Shown: positions 6,778 through 15,295 of the stretch, piece after piece | Layout: each line of letters begins with the position of its first letter | Position numbering within the stretch: the first letter of the stretch is position 1 | NCBI GenBank assembly: GCA_963769255.1 | Contig: CAVYKV010000001.1 | Coordinates: 2,666,001 to 2,730,000 of the forward strand | Reading direction: 5' to 3' | Origin: JAKACA01 sp963769255 | Lineage (GTDB): Bacteria > Actinomycetota > Acidimicrobiia > Acidimicrobiales > Bog-793 | DNA length: 64,000 bases | Translations under genes and position numbers: made by a program | The notes under the pieces: generated by a model | Databases searched by the model: none | The model's input: only the letters and a program-made list of their open reading frames with translations | Told to the model about the DNA's origin: nothing

Positions 6778-9700
6778 CAGGTCCTCGGGATCTCGCGCTC
6801 CTCGTAGGTCTCGATGATGTCGTTCTCCCGCAGGTCCTGGAAGTCCGTGAGACCGATGCCGCACTCGTAGCCCGCCTGCACCTCGCGGGCGTCCTCCTTG
6901 AAGCGCTTGAGGGAGGAGATGGCGCCCTTCCAGATGATGACGCCGTCGCGCAGGAAGCGGACCTTGGAGCCGCGGGTGATGACGCCACTGCGCACGTAGC
7001 AGCCGGCGATGGCGCCCACGCGCGGAACCCGGAAGATCGCCCGAACCTCGGCCTCACCCGTGACGACCTCTTCGAACTCGGGGGCGAGCATGCCGACGAT
7101 GGCCGCCTCGATGTCCTCGATGAGCTTGTAGATGATCTCGTAGGTCCGGATCTCCACCTTGCGGGCGTCGGCGAGCTCGCGAGCACGCCGGTCCGGCCGC
7201 ACGTTGAAGCCCAGGATGGTCGCCCCCGAAACCGCCGCCAGATCGACATCGCTCTCCGTGATGCCGCCGACGGCGCGGTGCACGAAGGAGATCTTCACCT
7301 CGTCGCGCTCGAGTTTGCGGAGGCTCTCGGTGACCGCCTCGAGCGAGCCCTGCACGTCCGCCTTCAACACGAGGTTCAAGGTGGCCGTCTCGCCACGGCT
7401 GATCTGCTCGAAGATGTCCTCCAACTTGGCGCCCGGCGCCGCTGCCGTCCCGGAGGCGGCATGGGCGAAGGCGCCGAGGCGGATGCGCTGCTCTCGGGCC
7501 TCCCCGACGGTGCGGGCGACAGAGGTGTCGTCGGTCACGCGCAGCTCGTCACCGGCAGTGGGCGGCTCGGAAAGCCCGAGGACCTGCACCGGCGTGGAAG
7601 GCGGGGCCTCCTTGATGTGATCGCCGTGGTCGTTGATGAGGGCTTTCACCCGGCCCCAGGCGGGACCGGCGACGATGGGGTCGCCAACCCGCAGGGTGCC
7701 GCGCTGCACGACGGCGGTGGCGACAGGCCCTCGGCCGGTGTCGAGGTTGGCCTCGAGGACGGTGCCGCGGGCGTCCGCCTCCGGGTTGGCCCTCAGCTCG
7801 AGGACCTCGGCGAGCACGACGAGCTGCTCGAGGAGGTCGTCGACCCCGATGTTCTGCAGGGCCGACATCTCGACGGTGATGGTGTCGCCGCCCCAGGACT
7901 CGGGGACGAGCCCACGTTCGGAGAGCTGCTGCATCACGCGGTTGGGGTCGGCGTCCTCCCGGTCCACCTTGTTGATGGCGACGACGATCGGGACCTCGGC
8001 CGCCTTGGCGTGGTTGATGGCCTCCACGGTCTGCGGCATGACACCGTCGTCCGCCGCCACGACGAGCACGACGATGTCGGTGATGCTCGTCCCTCGGGCG
8101 CGCATGGCGGTGAAGGCCTCGTGACCGGGGGTGTCGATGAAGGTGAGGAGGGTGCCGTTCCACTCGACCTGGTAGGCGCCGATGTGCTGGGTGATGCCGC
8201 CGGCCTCGCCCGCCACGACATTGGTGGAGCGGATGCGGTCGAGCAGCAGCGTCTTGCCGTGGTCGACGTGGCCCATGACGGTGATGATGGGCGGGCGGGG
8301 CCGCAAGTCGGCATCGCCCTCGTCCTCCTCGTCCTCCTCACCGAAGTAGCGGGCGCGGAGGGCGGCCTCCTGCTCCTCGCCGGGGTCGACGAGGCGGACG
8401 CGGGCGCCGATCTCGGCGGCGAAGAGCTCGATCATGTCGTCGCTGAGGGCCTGCGTGGCCGTCACCATCTCGCCCTGCAGGAGCAGGAAGCGGACGACGT
8501 CGCCGGCCGACCGGTTCAGCTTGGGGGCGAGCTGCTGGGGGGTCGACCCGCGCTCGACGATGACGTCGCCGTCCGGCACGGGGGCGTTCGAGGGCACGTA
8601 CGTCGTGACCTGGATCGGCTCCAGCTCTTCGACGTTGCGGCGCCGGCGGCGGCGGAGTGGCCGCTGCGGGCCACGGCCCCGGCCGCCCGGGCCGCCCCCG
8701 CGGTTGCTCGGAGGTCCGCCGGCACCGGGCGCCATGCCGCCGCCTCGCGTTCCTGCTCCCGGGCGGCCACCACCGGCCCAGGTACCGCCTGTCGCCGTGG
8801 ACGAGCCGCTCCGGCTCGGGAAGGGGCCGCCGGGGCGGGCGCCCGCAGAGGGTCGCCCGGCACCGAAGCCGGGGCGGGCGCCACCGGGCGGGCCACCGGG
8901 ACGCGCTCCCGCGGCGGGGCGCCCCGTGGACGCCTGGGCACCGGGACGGCGCGGGAAGCCGGGAGGTGGAGGGATGACTCGGCCGGTCATGGACCGGGGC
9001 GGGCCGCCCGGAGGCGGCGGGATCGGGCGACCGCTGGCGGAGACGGGACGGGGACCACCTGGGGCGGCAGGGCCGCCCGGCCGCTGCTGTTGGCCAGAGC
9101 CGCCACTCTGGGCCGGGCGTTGACTGCCTTGGCCTCCCTGAGCGGGGCGCTGGCCACCGGCTCCGGAGCCACCTTGCGTCGGGGGGGCAGCGGGCCGCGA
9201 CGCCTCGCCCTCGGGGCGGGGTGTCGACGGTGCTGCGGAAGGCCGGGAGGCGGCGGCGGGTCGGGTGGGCGCCGGGGCTGTGACGCCGGCTGCGGCCGCC
9301 GGGGCGGCGGCGGGCCGCGGGGCAGGTCGGGGCTGCTCGGTGAGCTCGCGGGCCGGCCGGCTCACGACGAGGCGGTGACCAGGCTCCGCCTCGTGGGTAC
9401 CGGGTACCACCGGGCGCTGTTCGGTGACGGTCTCGGGGGCGGGGGTGCTCGGCGTGGCGGCGGCCGCCGGTGCGACCGGGGCGGCGGCGGCCGGAGACAC
9501 CGGCTCGGGTGCAGCTTGCGGCGCAGGCGCAGGCTCGGGGGCAGGCGCGGGGCTGGAGACGGGCAGGTCGATGACAGCCGCCGGCGACTCCACGGCGGGG
9601 GCGACAGGGCTCGCCGTGCTGGCTCGCCCGCCGCTACGGGGAGCGGGGGCCGTCTCCTCCGGCTGCACCGGGCGGCGGAGGCCGTCGCGGTCGGCCTTGC

Positions 9701-9845
9701 GCCGGACGCGGTCCGCCTGGGCGTCCTCGATCGAGGACGAGTGGCTCTTCACGCCGATCCCGAGCTCGAGGCACAGGTCGAGCGCTTCCTTGTTCGTGAG
9801 CCCGAGCTCCCGACCGAGCTCGTAGACGCGGATCTTCTTCGGCAA
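6777..9845 (-). CDS. infB: Translation initiation factor IF-2
   Basis: IF-2 is the GTPase that brings initiator tRNA to the 30S subunit. The 1022-residue protein begins with the IF2_N helical module (KIRVYELGRELGLTNKEALDL). A roughly 330-residue Pro/Ala/Gly-rich linker with GGR-type tracts and a second IF2_N-like module (PQQLAPKLNRSAGDVVRFLL) follow. The GTPase domain comes next: GHVDHGKT at 525-532, DTPGHE and NKVD. Beta-barrel domains complete it up to the end. The very long low-complexity linker is typical for high-GC actinobacteria. The start is a TTG with GAAGGGA upstream. The gene lies between ylxR and rbfA in the nusA operon. Confidence 0.96.
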   Translation of the reverse strand: MPKKIRVYELGRELGLTNKEALDLCLELGIGVKSHSSSIEDAQADRVRRKADRDGLRRPVQPEETAPAPRSGGRASTASPVAPAVESPAAVIDLPVSSPAPAPEPAPAPQAAPEPVSPAAAAPVAPAAAATPSTPAPETVTEQRPVVPGTHEAEPGHRLVVSRPARELTEQPRPAPRPAAAPAAAAGVTAPAPTRPAAASRPSAAPSTPRPEGEASRPAAPPTQGGSGAGGQRPAQGGQGSQRPAQSGGSGQQQRPGGPAAPGGPRPVSASGRPIPPPPGGPPRSMTGRVIPPPPGFPRRPGAQASTGRPAAGARPGGPPGGARPGFGAGRPSAGARPGGPFPSRSGSSTATGGTWAGGGRPGAGTRGGGMAPGAGGPPSNRGGGPGGRGRGPQRPLRRRRRRNVEELEPIQVTTYVPSNAPVPDGDVIVERGSTPQQLAPKLNRSAGDVVRFLLLQGEMVTATQALSDDMIELFAAEIGARVRLVDPGEEQEAALRARYFGEEDEEDEGDADLRPRPPIITVMGHVDHGKTLLLDRIRSTNVVAGEAGGITQHIGAYQVEWNGTLLTFIDTPGHEAFTAMRARGTSITDIVVLVVAADDGVMPQTVEAINHAKAAEVPIVVAINKVDREDADPNRVMQQLSERGLVPESWGGDTITVEMSALQNIGVDDLLEQLVVLAEVLELRANPEADARGTVLEANLDTGRGPVATAVVQRGTLRVGDPIVAGPAWGRVKALINDHGDHIKEAPPSTPVQVLGLSEPPTAGDELRVTDDTSVARTVGEAREQRIRLGAFAHAASGTAAAPGAKLEDIFEQISRGETATLNLVLKADVQGSLEAVTESLRKLERDEVKISFVHRAVGGITESDVDLAAVSGATILGFNVRPDRRARELADARKVEIRTYEIIYKLIEDIEAAIVGMLAPEFEEVVTGEAEVRAIFRVPRVGAIAGCYVRSGVITRGSKVRFLRDGVIIWKGAISSLKRFKEDAREVQAGYECGIGLTDFQDLRENDIIETYEEREIPRT

Positions 9846-9966
9846 CTGGTCCCTTCGGTCCTCTCGTTGGGGACGCGCGCGGCGATGTCGCTGTCCCGCG
9901 CGGTGTCCTATACTCGCACACCGGCGCCGGGGCCGTGAACCGGAGCGCGAGTCTCGTACTCACGTT

Positions 9967-10275
9967 CTACCGGCTGAGAGGCTTTGCTCCGGCCGTCTCG
10001 GCGCGCGGGGAGGGGTCCGAGCCGCCCCCGTCCAGCTCGCTCGCCAAGGCGCTCACTGCGGCCGGGTCGAGGGGCCGCCGCAGAGCCCGTGAGAAGGCAC
10101 TCCGCCTAGCGGCGAGGACGACGCAGGCAGGTGACGCCCGGCAGAGCCAGGCGCCGCGGCCCGGAGCCGTCCGGCTCAGGGCGAGGGCGCCGTCGTCGCC
10201 GGCCGTCACCCTCAGGAGCTCGGACTGGGGAGCCTGGCGGCGGCACCCGACGCAGGTGCGGACCGGCTCTGGCAT
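9967..10275 (-). CDS. ylxR: YlxR/RnpM-family RNA-binding protein
   Basis: This 102-residue basic protein starts with PVRTCVGCRRQAPQSELLRV and continues with the PGRGAWLC and FSRALRR blocks that define the YlxR (DUF448) family. Family members bind RNA and, in firmicutes, modulate RNase P; the role here is by family only. It sits 12 bp after nusA and about 120 bp before infB, the conserved position for this gene. The C-terminal 25 residues are less conserved. Confidence 0.9.
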   Translation of the reverse strand: MPEPVRTCVGCRRQAPQSELLRVTAGDDGALALSRTAPGRGAWLCRASPACVVLAARRSAFSRALRRPLDPAAVSALASELDGGGSDPSPRAETAGAKPLSR

Positions 10276-10287
10276 GAACGTGCCGGA

Positions 10288-11706
10288 TCAGCCCTCGCCG
10301 CTCGTGACGTCCGTCGTCTGGGCGACGTCCGGGTTCTCCGTCTCGTCCTCGGCGGAGAGCTCGAGCTCATCGGCCACTTCGGCGAGGATCTCGTCCTCCT
10401 CGGCCATCTCGACGACCGCCTCGGCATCGGCGACGGTTTCGTCGGCGGCGGCCTCCTCGGCTGCCTCCGACTCAGCGGCGGCGCCATCGCCCGCCGGGCC
10501 GCTCGCCTCGGCGGCGGCGCCATCACCCGCAGCTGCGCTCGCATCGGCGGTGCCATCACCCGATCCGGCGCTCGGCGCCGCCTCACCGGCTTCGTCCCCT
10601 CCGCCGGCCGCCCACTCCTCGGCCGAGACGGACTCTCCGCCCTCGGCCGGGCGCCAGACCATCTCACCCGAGTCGGGGTCCTGCACCCACTCGCCCTCGG
10701 CCCACTCGCCCTGCTCGTAGGCGGCCTCGGCGGCCAGTTCGGACTCGCTGCGGATGTCGATGTGCCAGCCGGTCAGCCGGGCGGCCAGGCGGGCGTTCTG
10801 GCCCTCCTTGCCGATGGCGAGCGACAGCTGGTAGTCGTGCACGATGACGGTCGCCCGGCCGCGCTCCTCGTCGAGGAGCACCTCCTTCACCTTGGCGGGC
10901 TGCAGGGCTCGGGCCACGAACTCGGCAGGATCGTCCGAGAACGGGACGATGTCGACCTTCTCACCCCGCAACTCCGTCGTCACCATGCGGACGCGGGCAC
11001 CGCGGGCACCCACGCAGGCCCCGACGGGGTCGACGTTGGCGTCGTTCGACCAGACGGCGATCTTCGTGCGGTGGCCGGGTTCGCGGGCGCAGGCCTTGAT
11101 CTCGACGATGCCGTTGGAGATCTCCGGCACCTCGAGCTCGAAGAGCCGCTTGATGAGGCCGGGGTGGCTTCGCGAGACGACGATCTGCGGGCCCTTCGTC
11201 GTCTTGCGAACCTCGACGATGTAGGCCTTCAGGCGGGCGCCGTGGTCGTAGCGCTCGTAGGGCACCTGCTCGGCCTGCGGGAGGAGGGCCTCCACCTTGC
11301 CGAGGTCGAGGAGCGTGAAGCGGCTGTCGGTCTGCTGGATGATGCCGGTGACGATGTCGCCCTCCCGGCCGGCGTACTCCTCGTACTTCTTGTCCCGCTC
11401 CGCCTCGCGCACGCGCTGCATGAGGACCTGCTTGGCGGCCTGGGCGGCGATGCGGCCGAAGTCGTCTGGCGTGTCGTCCCACTCGCGCACGACGTTGCCT
11501 TCGTCGTCGAGCTCCTGCCCGTACACGCGGATCTCGCCCACGTCGGGGTCGATCGTGACGACCGCCTCCTCGGCGGCCGTGGGCAGCCGCTTGTAGGCGG
11601 CCACGAGGGCGTTGGCCAGGGCGTCGAACAGCGTCTCGACCGTGATCCCCTTGTCCCTCGCCATCTGCTGCAGGGCTTCGAGGAGGTCGAAGTTGGTCGC
11701 GCTCAT
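10288..11706 (-). CDS. nusA: Transcription termination/antitermination factor NusA
   Basis: NusA binds RNA polymerase and RNA to control pausing, termination and antitermination. The 472-residue protein has an N-terminal polymerase-binding domain (LEALQQMARDKGITVETLFDALANALV), an S1 domain (EGDIVTGIIQQTDSRFTLLD) and two KH domains (VGARGARVRMVTTELRGEKVDIV and AIGKEGQNARLAARLTGWHIDI). A 140-residue Glu/Ala-rich acidic tail follows. The tail is long and replaces the C-terminal repeats of proteobacterial NusA. The ATG overlaps the rimP stop by 4 bp. Confidence 0.95.
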   Translation of the reverse strand: MSATNFDLLEALQQMARDKGITVETLFDALANALVAAYKRLPTAAEEAVVTIDPDVGEIRVYGQELDDEGNVVREWDDTPDDFGRIAAQAAKQVLMQRVREAERDKKYEEYAGREGDIVTGIIQQTDSRFTLLDLGKVEALLPQAEQVPYERYDHGARLKAYIVEVRKTTKGPQIVVSRSHPGLIKRLFELEVPEISNGIVEIKACAREPGHRTKIAVWSNDANVDPVGACVGARGARVRMVTTELRGEKVDIVPFSDDPAEFVARALQPAKVKEVLLDEERGRATVIVHDYQLSLAIGKEGQNARLAARLTGWHIDIRSESELAAEAAYEQGEWAEGEWVQDPDSGEMVWRPAEGGESVSAEEWAAGGGDEAGEAAPSAGSGDGTADASAAAGDGAAAEASGPAGDGAAAESEAAEEAAADETVADAEAVVEMAEEDEILAEVADELELSAEDETENPDVAQTTDVTSGEG

Positions 11707-12329
11707 GAGTTCTCCGTCACGTGTGGGTCGGCGTCAGTCGGTCGTTGTCGGTCGGGGCGGTGATGGGCGGCGCCCCCACGGGCGGCCGTGGCGGCCCGGC
11801 TGCGCTCGGACGCCGAGGGGCGCCCCTCGCGGCGGGGCCGGCGTTCGGGCGTCGGGGACTCGGCGAGGGCCGCCCGCCAGTCGAAGACCGTGTGGGCACG
11901 CTCCAGGTCCCCGTAGGGGATCGCCTGCTCCTCTCCGTCCGAGGAGAGGAGGACGAAGCTCGTGTCCCCGGCGGACACGAGCCGGCCGCCGAGGCGCCGC
12001 TCGCCCCCGATAAGGGCCACGCCCGCCCGCAGGCGGACAGCGACCTCGCTGCCGATGTGGCGCCGGAACTGCTCCGGTCGCTTCAGCGGGCGCTCCAACC
12101 CGGGGCTCGTCACCTCGAGCTCGTAGCGGCCACCGGGAACGGCGTCCGCTTCGTCGAGGGCGTGCGAGACGGCGTTCGTGGCCCGGCTGAGGGCATCGAC
12201 GTCCAGGCCTTCCGGCCGCTCGATGGTCACGACGAGGTGCCCGGGGTGCGACTCGACGTCGACGAGCTCGATCCCGAGGGTCGAGAGGATGGGCGCGACA
12301 ACGGACTCGACGGTTTCCACCGTGCCCAC
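11703..12329 (-). CDS. rimP: Ribosome maturation factor RimP
   Basis: RimP assists 30S assembly. The first 155 residues match the family: VVAPILSTLGIELVDVE, TNAVSHALDEADAVPGGRYELEVTSPGLERPLKRPEQFRRHIG and a C-terminal beta-barrel with IPYGDLERAHTVFDW. The last 50 residues are an Arg-rich disordered extension. It is the first gene of the rimP-nusA-ylxR-infB-rbfA-truB-ribF operon and overlaps nusA by 4 bp (ATGA). A terminator-like hairpin precedes it. Confidence 0.92.
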   Translation of the reverse strand: MGTVETVESVVAPILSTLGIELVDVESHPGHLVVTIERPEGLDVDALSRATNAVSHALDEADAVPGGRYELEVTSPGLERPLKRPEQFRRHIGSEVAVRLRAGVALIGGERRLGGRLVSAGDTSFVLLSSDGEEQAIPYGDLERAHTVFDWRAALAESPTPERRPRREGRPSASERSRAATAARGGAAHHRPDRQRPTDADPHVTENS

Positions 12330-12385
12330 CTGCCCTCCTTCCTCTCTTGCTCGTGTCTATCTGCTCGTGGCCGTATCGACTCCTG

Positions 12386-12416
12386 ACAAAACAAAAACGT
12401 GGGCAACCGCCCACGT
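12386..12416 (-). terminator. Attenuator-like hairpin in the rimP leader
   Basis: Read on the minus strand, ACGTGGGC and GCCCACGT form a perfect 8-bp stem around GGTT, followed directly by TTTTTGTTTTGT. This is a textbook intrinsic terminator, about 57 nt before the rimP start. It could simply end the upstream sigma-factor transcript. Equally it could serve as an attenuator through which NusA adjusts its own operon, as is known for nusA operons elsewhere. Confidence 0.75.
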
Positions 12417-12514
12417 CCTTTCGCTGCACATCCACCGAACGGCGCCGCCGAGTTTACTCCCGACCTCGCCGTCGCGTGCCGCCACCCCCTGGTGCGGCCC
12501 AGGCGTCGGCCCCT

Positions 12515-13066
12515 TCAGGCCCCCGAGTCGCCGAGGGCGGTGTGCAGGGTCGCCCGGGCATGCTCGAGCTGCTTGCGGACGGTGCCCTGGGCGATCCCGA
12601 GGGAGCGGGCGGCGTCCTTCGTGCTGACACCGCCCATGAAGCAGAGCACGGCACAGGCGCGCCGGCGAGGTGGCATGGCATCGAGGGCCGCCTCCACCGA
12701 GGTGCGGGCCGTCGCCTCGCCCGCAACGTCCCCGGGCGCCGTCAGATCGCCCTCGAGCGGTTGGCTGTGTGCCGTCTCGCGGGCGAAGGTCCGCCTCGCC
12801 AGGCGGAAGGCGACCCGATAGGCATAACCGGGCGGGTTCGTGCCCTCCCGCACACGACGCCAGTGGTAGAGGGTGCGGGCGAAGGCCTCCTGGGCGACGT
12901 CCTCGGCGGACGCCCGCCCGAGGCCGCCCAGCTCGAGGGCGCGCACGAGGCGCCCGTAGTGGGCCTCGTACACCTCGATGAAGTCGGGGGAGGCGCCGAC
13001 TCCCTGGTCCCCTGCTATCGGGACAGTTTGGCGGAGGGCACCGCCCGCCGCGTCAACCAGCTGCAC
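12515..13066 (-). CDS. RNA polymerase sigma factor, SigE-like ECF family
   Basis: The 183-residue protein carries sigma region 2 (FIEVYEAHYGRLVRALELGG ... ASAEDVAQEAFARTLYHW) and, after a short linker, sigma region 4 with a helix-turn-helix (GVSTKDAARSLGIAQGTVRKQLEHARATL). This two-domain arrangement is that of ECF sigma factors. The GTG at 13066 is the only usable start before region 2 and overlaps the end of the upstream membrane-protein gene by 14 bp, so the two are coupled. This order, membrane partner first, is less common than the reverse. Target promoters are unknown. Confidence 0.85.
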   Translation of the reverse strand: MQLVDAAGGALRQTVPIAGDQGVGASPDFIEVYEAHYGRLVRALELGGLGRASAEDVAQEAFARTLYHWRRVREGTNPPGYAYRVAFRLARRTFARETAHSQPLEGDLTAPGDVAGEATARTSVEAALDAMPPRRRACAVLCFMGGVSTKDAARSLGIAQGTVRKQLEHARATLHTALGDSGA

Positions 13067-14369
13067 TGGTCGTGGTGGAAGCCCCCGAAGGGTCGGAGGA
13101 AGGGGCCACGGAGACGACCGGGGGCGTCGTGGAAGAGCCCGTCGTCGGAGTCGTCACGCCGTGAGGCGGAGACACCACGCCGACCGAGTTCAGCGGCTCG
13201 ACGAGGTAGTGGCAGACGAGGCTTGGCGCCGTGGCGAGCGAGCCCGCTGCCGGGAGCGTCGCCGTCTCGAGGGTGGATCCGGACGACGACTCCGCCACGA
13301 CCCGGGCCGCCCCGGCCGTCGCCAGGTCAGGCGTGGTGGGAACGACCTCGGCGAGCACCGACCAGGAGTCCTTCGGTGCCATGGCGTCGATGCGACCGGA
13401 GGCGAAGGTGGCCCTCACGGAGGCCACGGCCGGACTCGTACGGGCGACGGCAAGGACGACGACCCCACCACCGGGGAGGTCGGCGTCGGCGGAGGCGAGG
13501 ACGGAGAAAGGCCGGGTGCCCGCTCCGCCGGCGGGGACGAGGAGCGTCTCGAGGCCACCGCGGCCCGAGATCGTCACCTCGAGCTCCGTCGAGCTCGGGC
13601 AGGTGCCGCTGATCGGCTTGACCGGCGTGATCACCGACGGTGGGGGGCTGGCCGTGCCGGAACCGCTCGAGCTGCCCGACCCCGACGAACCGGCGCCTGA
13701 GGATGCGGAGGGGGTGGGAGGCTCCGAGACCACGGTGCCCCCGACGCTCCCGACGGGCTCAGAACGGAAGTTGAGGGGGAACGTGAACGAGACCTGGGTC
13801 GCCGTGATCGTGACGCCGTCGACGCGCCGGACGAACAGCACGTGCTCGAGCCCGGGGCTGAAGACCGGTGCGCAGGGCGCTCCACAGAACCGGTTCGTCT
13901 GGGCGCCGTAGCCGCCACCGGCGTTCGTATAGACGGCGGTCGGCAGGAACGATACGGCGGCCCCGGAGCCGTGAGTGGAATCACCGTGAGTCGTCCCCGA
14001 GATCACGAAGCCGAACTCTCCCGGGGCGGCCGAGGTGGTCTCCACCGGCGCCGAGGTCCCGTGAGGGTTCTCGGCCCCCGGCGCGGCCGTCTGCTGCTTC
14101 ACGGGGGCCGTGGCACCGTCCCACTTCAGGCCGGCCGGTGCCCGGGAGGCCGCTTGCGTGGGGCCTTTCGCCGACGTGCTCACACCGAGACCGACGCCGA
14201 CGCCGGCGACCGCCAGGGCGACGACGGCGCCGAGGCTGGCGATGGCCCGGTGGCGCTGACCCCGGTAGCGCCGGTGACGACGAACCACCTGCTCGAGGCC
14301 TTCCGGGGAAGCCGTGGGCGGGTCGCCGGTCTCGAGGAGGTTCGAAAGGTCGAGGTCGCGTTCCATCAT
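13053..14369 (-). CDS. Single-pass membrane protein, putative anti-sigma partner
   Basis: The 438-residue protein has a short charged cytoplasmic N-terminus (ERDLDLSNLLETGD ... EQVVRRHRRYRGQRHR), one membrane helix (AIASLGAVVALAVAGVGVGLGV), and a large extracellular Ser/Thr/Gly-rich region with four Cys residues. It ends in a TTTSAAG tail. Topology and coupling to the ECF sigma gene suggest a membrane-bound anti-sigma factor, but I see no recognised anti-sigma or zinc motif in the short cytoplasmic part. The longer frame starts at a TTG (14378); one of the two ATGs at 14369/14366 is more likely. Confidence 0.6.
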   Translation of the reverse strand: MMERDLDLSNLLETGDPPTASPEGLEQVVRRHRRYRGQRHRAIASLGAVVALAVAGVGVGLGVSTSAKGPTQAASRAPAGLKWDGATAPVKQQTAAPGAENPHGTSAPVETTSAAPGEFGFVISGTTHGDSTHGSGAAVSFLPTAVYTNAGGGYGAQTNRFCGAPCAPVFSPGLEHVLFVRRVDGVTITATQVSFTFPLNFRSEPVGSVGGTVVSEPPTPSASSGAGSSGSGSSSGSGTASPPPSVITPVKPISGTCPSSTELEVTISGRGGLETLLVPAGGAGTRPFSVLASADADLPGGGVVVLAVARTSPAVASVRATFASGRIDAMAPKDSWSVLAEVVPTTPDLATAGAARVVAESSSGSTLETATLPAAGSLATAPSLVCHYLVEPLNSVGVVSPPHGVTTPTTGSSTTPPVVSVAPSSDPSGASTTTSAAG

Positions 14370-14584
14370 CTCGTGCAAAGCGCCGGAGCCCTCCGATCGC
14401 GTACGCGACCGCCGTTGGTCGGCGTGGGTCGATGGAGCCTGTCAGCGGGCGACCCTTGTGCACCTCGCGGTGGACAACTCGACCGTTCGCCGGTAGGTGG
14501 ACCGGTAGGCATGGCCAGGACGATCGTCCCGTGCCCCTTGCCACCCTGCGATCGCCGCGCCCGAGACGAGCGGCAGCCGAGTCG

Positions 14585-15295
14585 GTGGCGCCCCACGAAC
14601 CGACCGGGGGGACGGGACGTCCCCACCGATCTTCCCCTCCGGCGCGCTCAAGCGGGCGCCGGCCCGTCATGGCGATGCTCGGCCTTCTTGTCGTGGCGGG
14701 CTGTGCCCTCGCCGGCGCCCAGCTGGCAGCCCACGCCGAGCGCCGGTCGGGCTATCTGGCCGTCTCCGCCTACGTCCCCACCGGTGCCGTCGTCACGGCC
14801 GCCGACCTGACCCTGGTGCAGCTCAGCGCGCCCGGCGCCCTGGACGTCGTCCCGGTCGACGAGGCAGCCGCCGTCGTGGGCAAACGAGCGAGCGAGCCGT
14901 TGCTCCCGGGCACGCTGGTCTCGCCGGCCGACCTGACGACGGCCAGGCCGCTGAGCTCCGCCGATGCCCTCGTCGGAGCCAACCTCGCCGCCGACCAGAT
15001 GCCGGCCAGCCTGCAGGTGGGCGACACCGTGCTCGTCGTACTGGCCGGTCAAGGGGCATCGGGCACCGAGTCTCCGGTCACGTCCGGAGCGGGGCCAACG
15101 TCACCGAGCCCTTCGTCGGAGGGCGGCGGTGTCATCGCCACGGGAACCGTCTATGCGCTCACGGCGACCTCGGCCGACTCGCCCGGCGGCGAGGTCGTCA
15201 CCATCGAGGTCCCGAGGCCGGTCGCCGGCGCCGTGACGGCAGCGAGCGCCGACGGCGATGTGTCGCTCGCTCAGATCGTCGGGGGGGCCGAGTGA
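14585..15295 (+). CDS. CpaB-like SAF-domain pilus assembly protein
   Basis: After a basic N-terminus and one membrane helix (MLGLLVVAGCALAGAQLAAHA), the protein has a SAF-type domain (YVPTGAVVTAADLTLVQLSAPGALD, then EPLLPGTLVSPADL). This is the arrangement of CpaB/RcpC proteins of Tad pili. The GTG at 14585 gives the expected positively charged residues before the helix; an ATG at 14669 is the shorter alternative. Neither has a strong ribosome binding site. It overlaps cpaF by 4 bp (GTGA) and is the first gene of the Tad operon, transcribed away from the sigma/membrane-protein pair. Confidence 0.7.
   Translation: MAPHEPTGGTGRPHRSSPPARSSGRRPVMAMLGLLVVAGCALAGAQLAAHAERRSGYLAVSAYVPTGAVVTAADLTLVQLSAPGALDVVPVDEAAAVVGKRASEPLLPGTLVSPADLTTARPLSSADALVGANLAADQMPASLQVGDTVLVVLAGQGASGTESPVTSGAGPTSPSPSSEGGGVIATGTVYALTATSADSPGGEVVTIEVPRPVAGAVTAASADGDVSLAQIVGGAE

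Noticed and set aside
7278..9938. 886-residue plus-strand ORF across infB
   Set aside because: Exact antisense of infB, composed of His/Gly/Arg-rich shadow sequence. infB has all family motifs.
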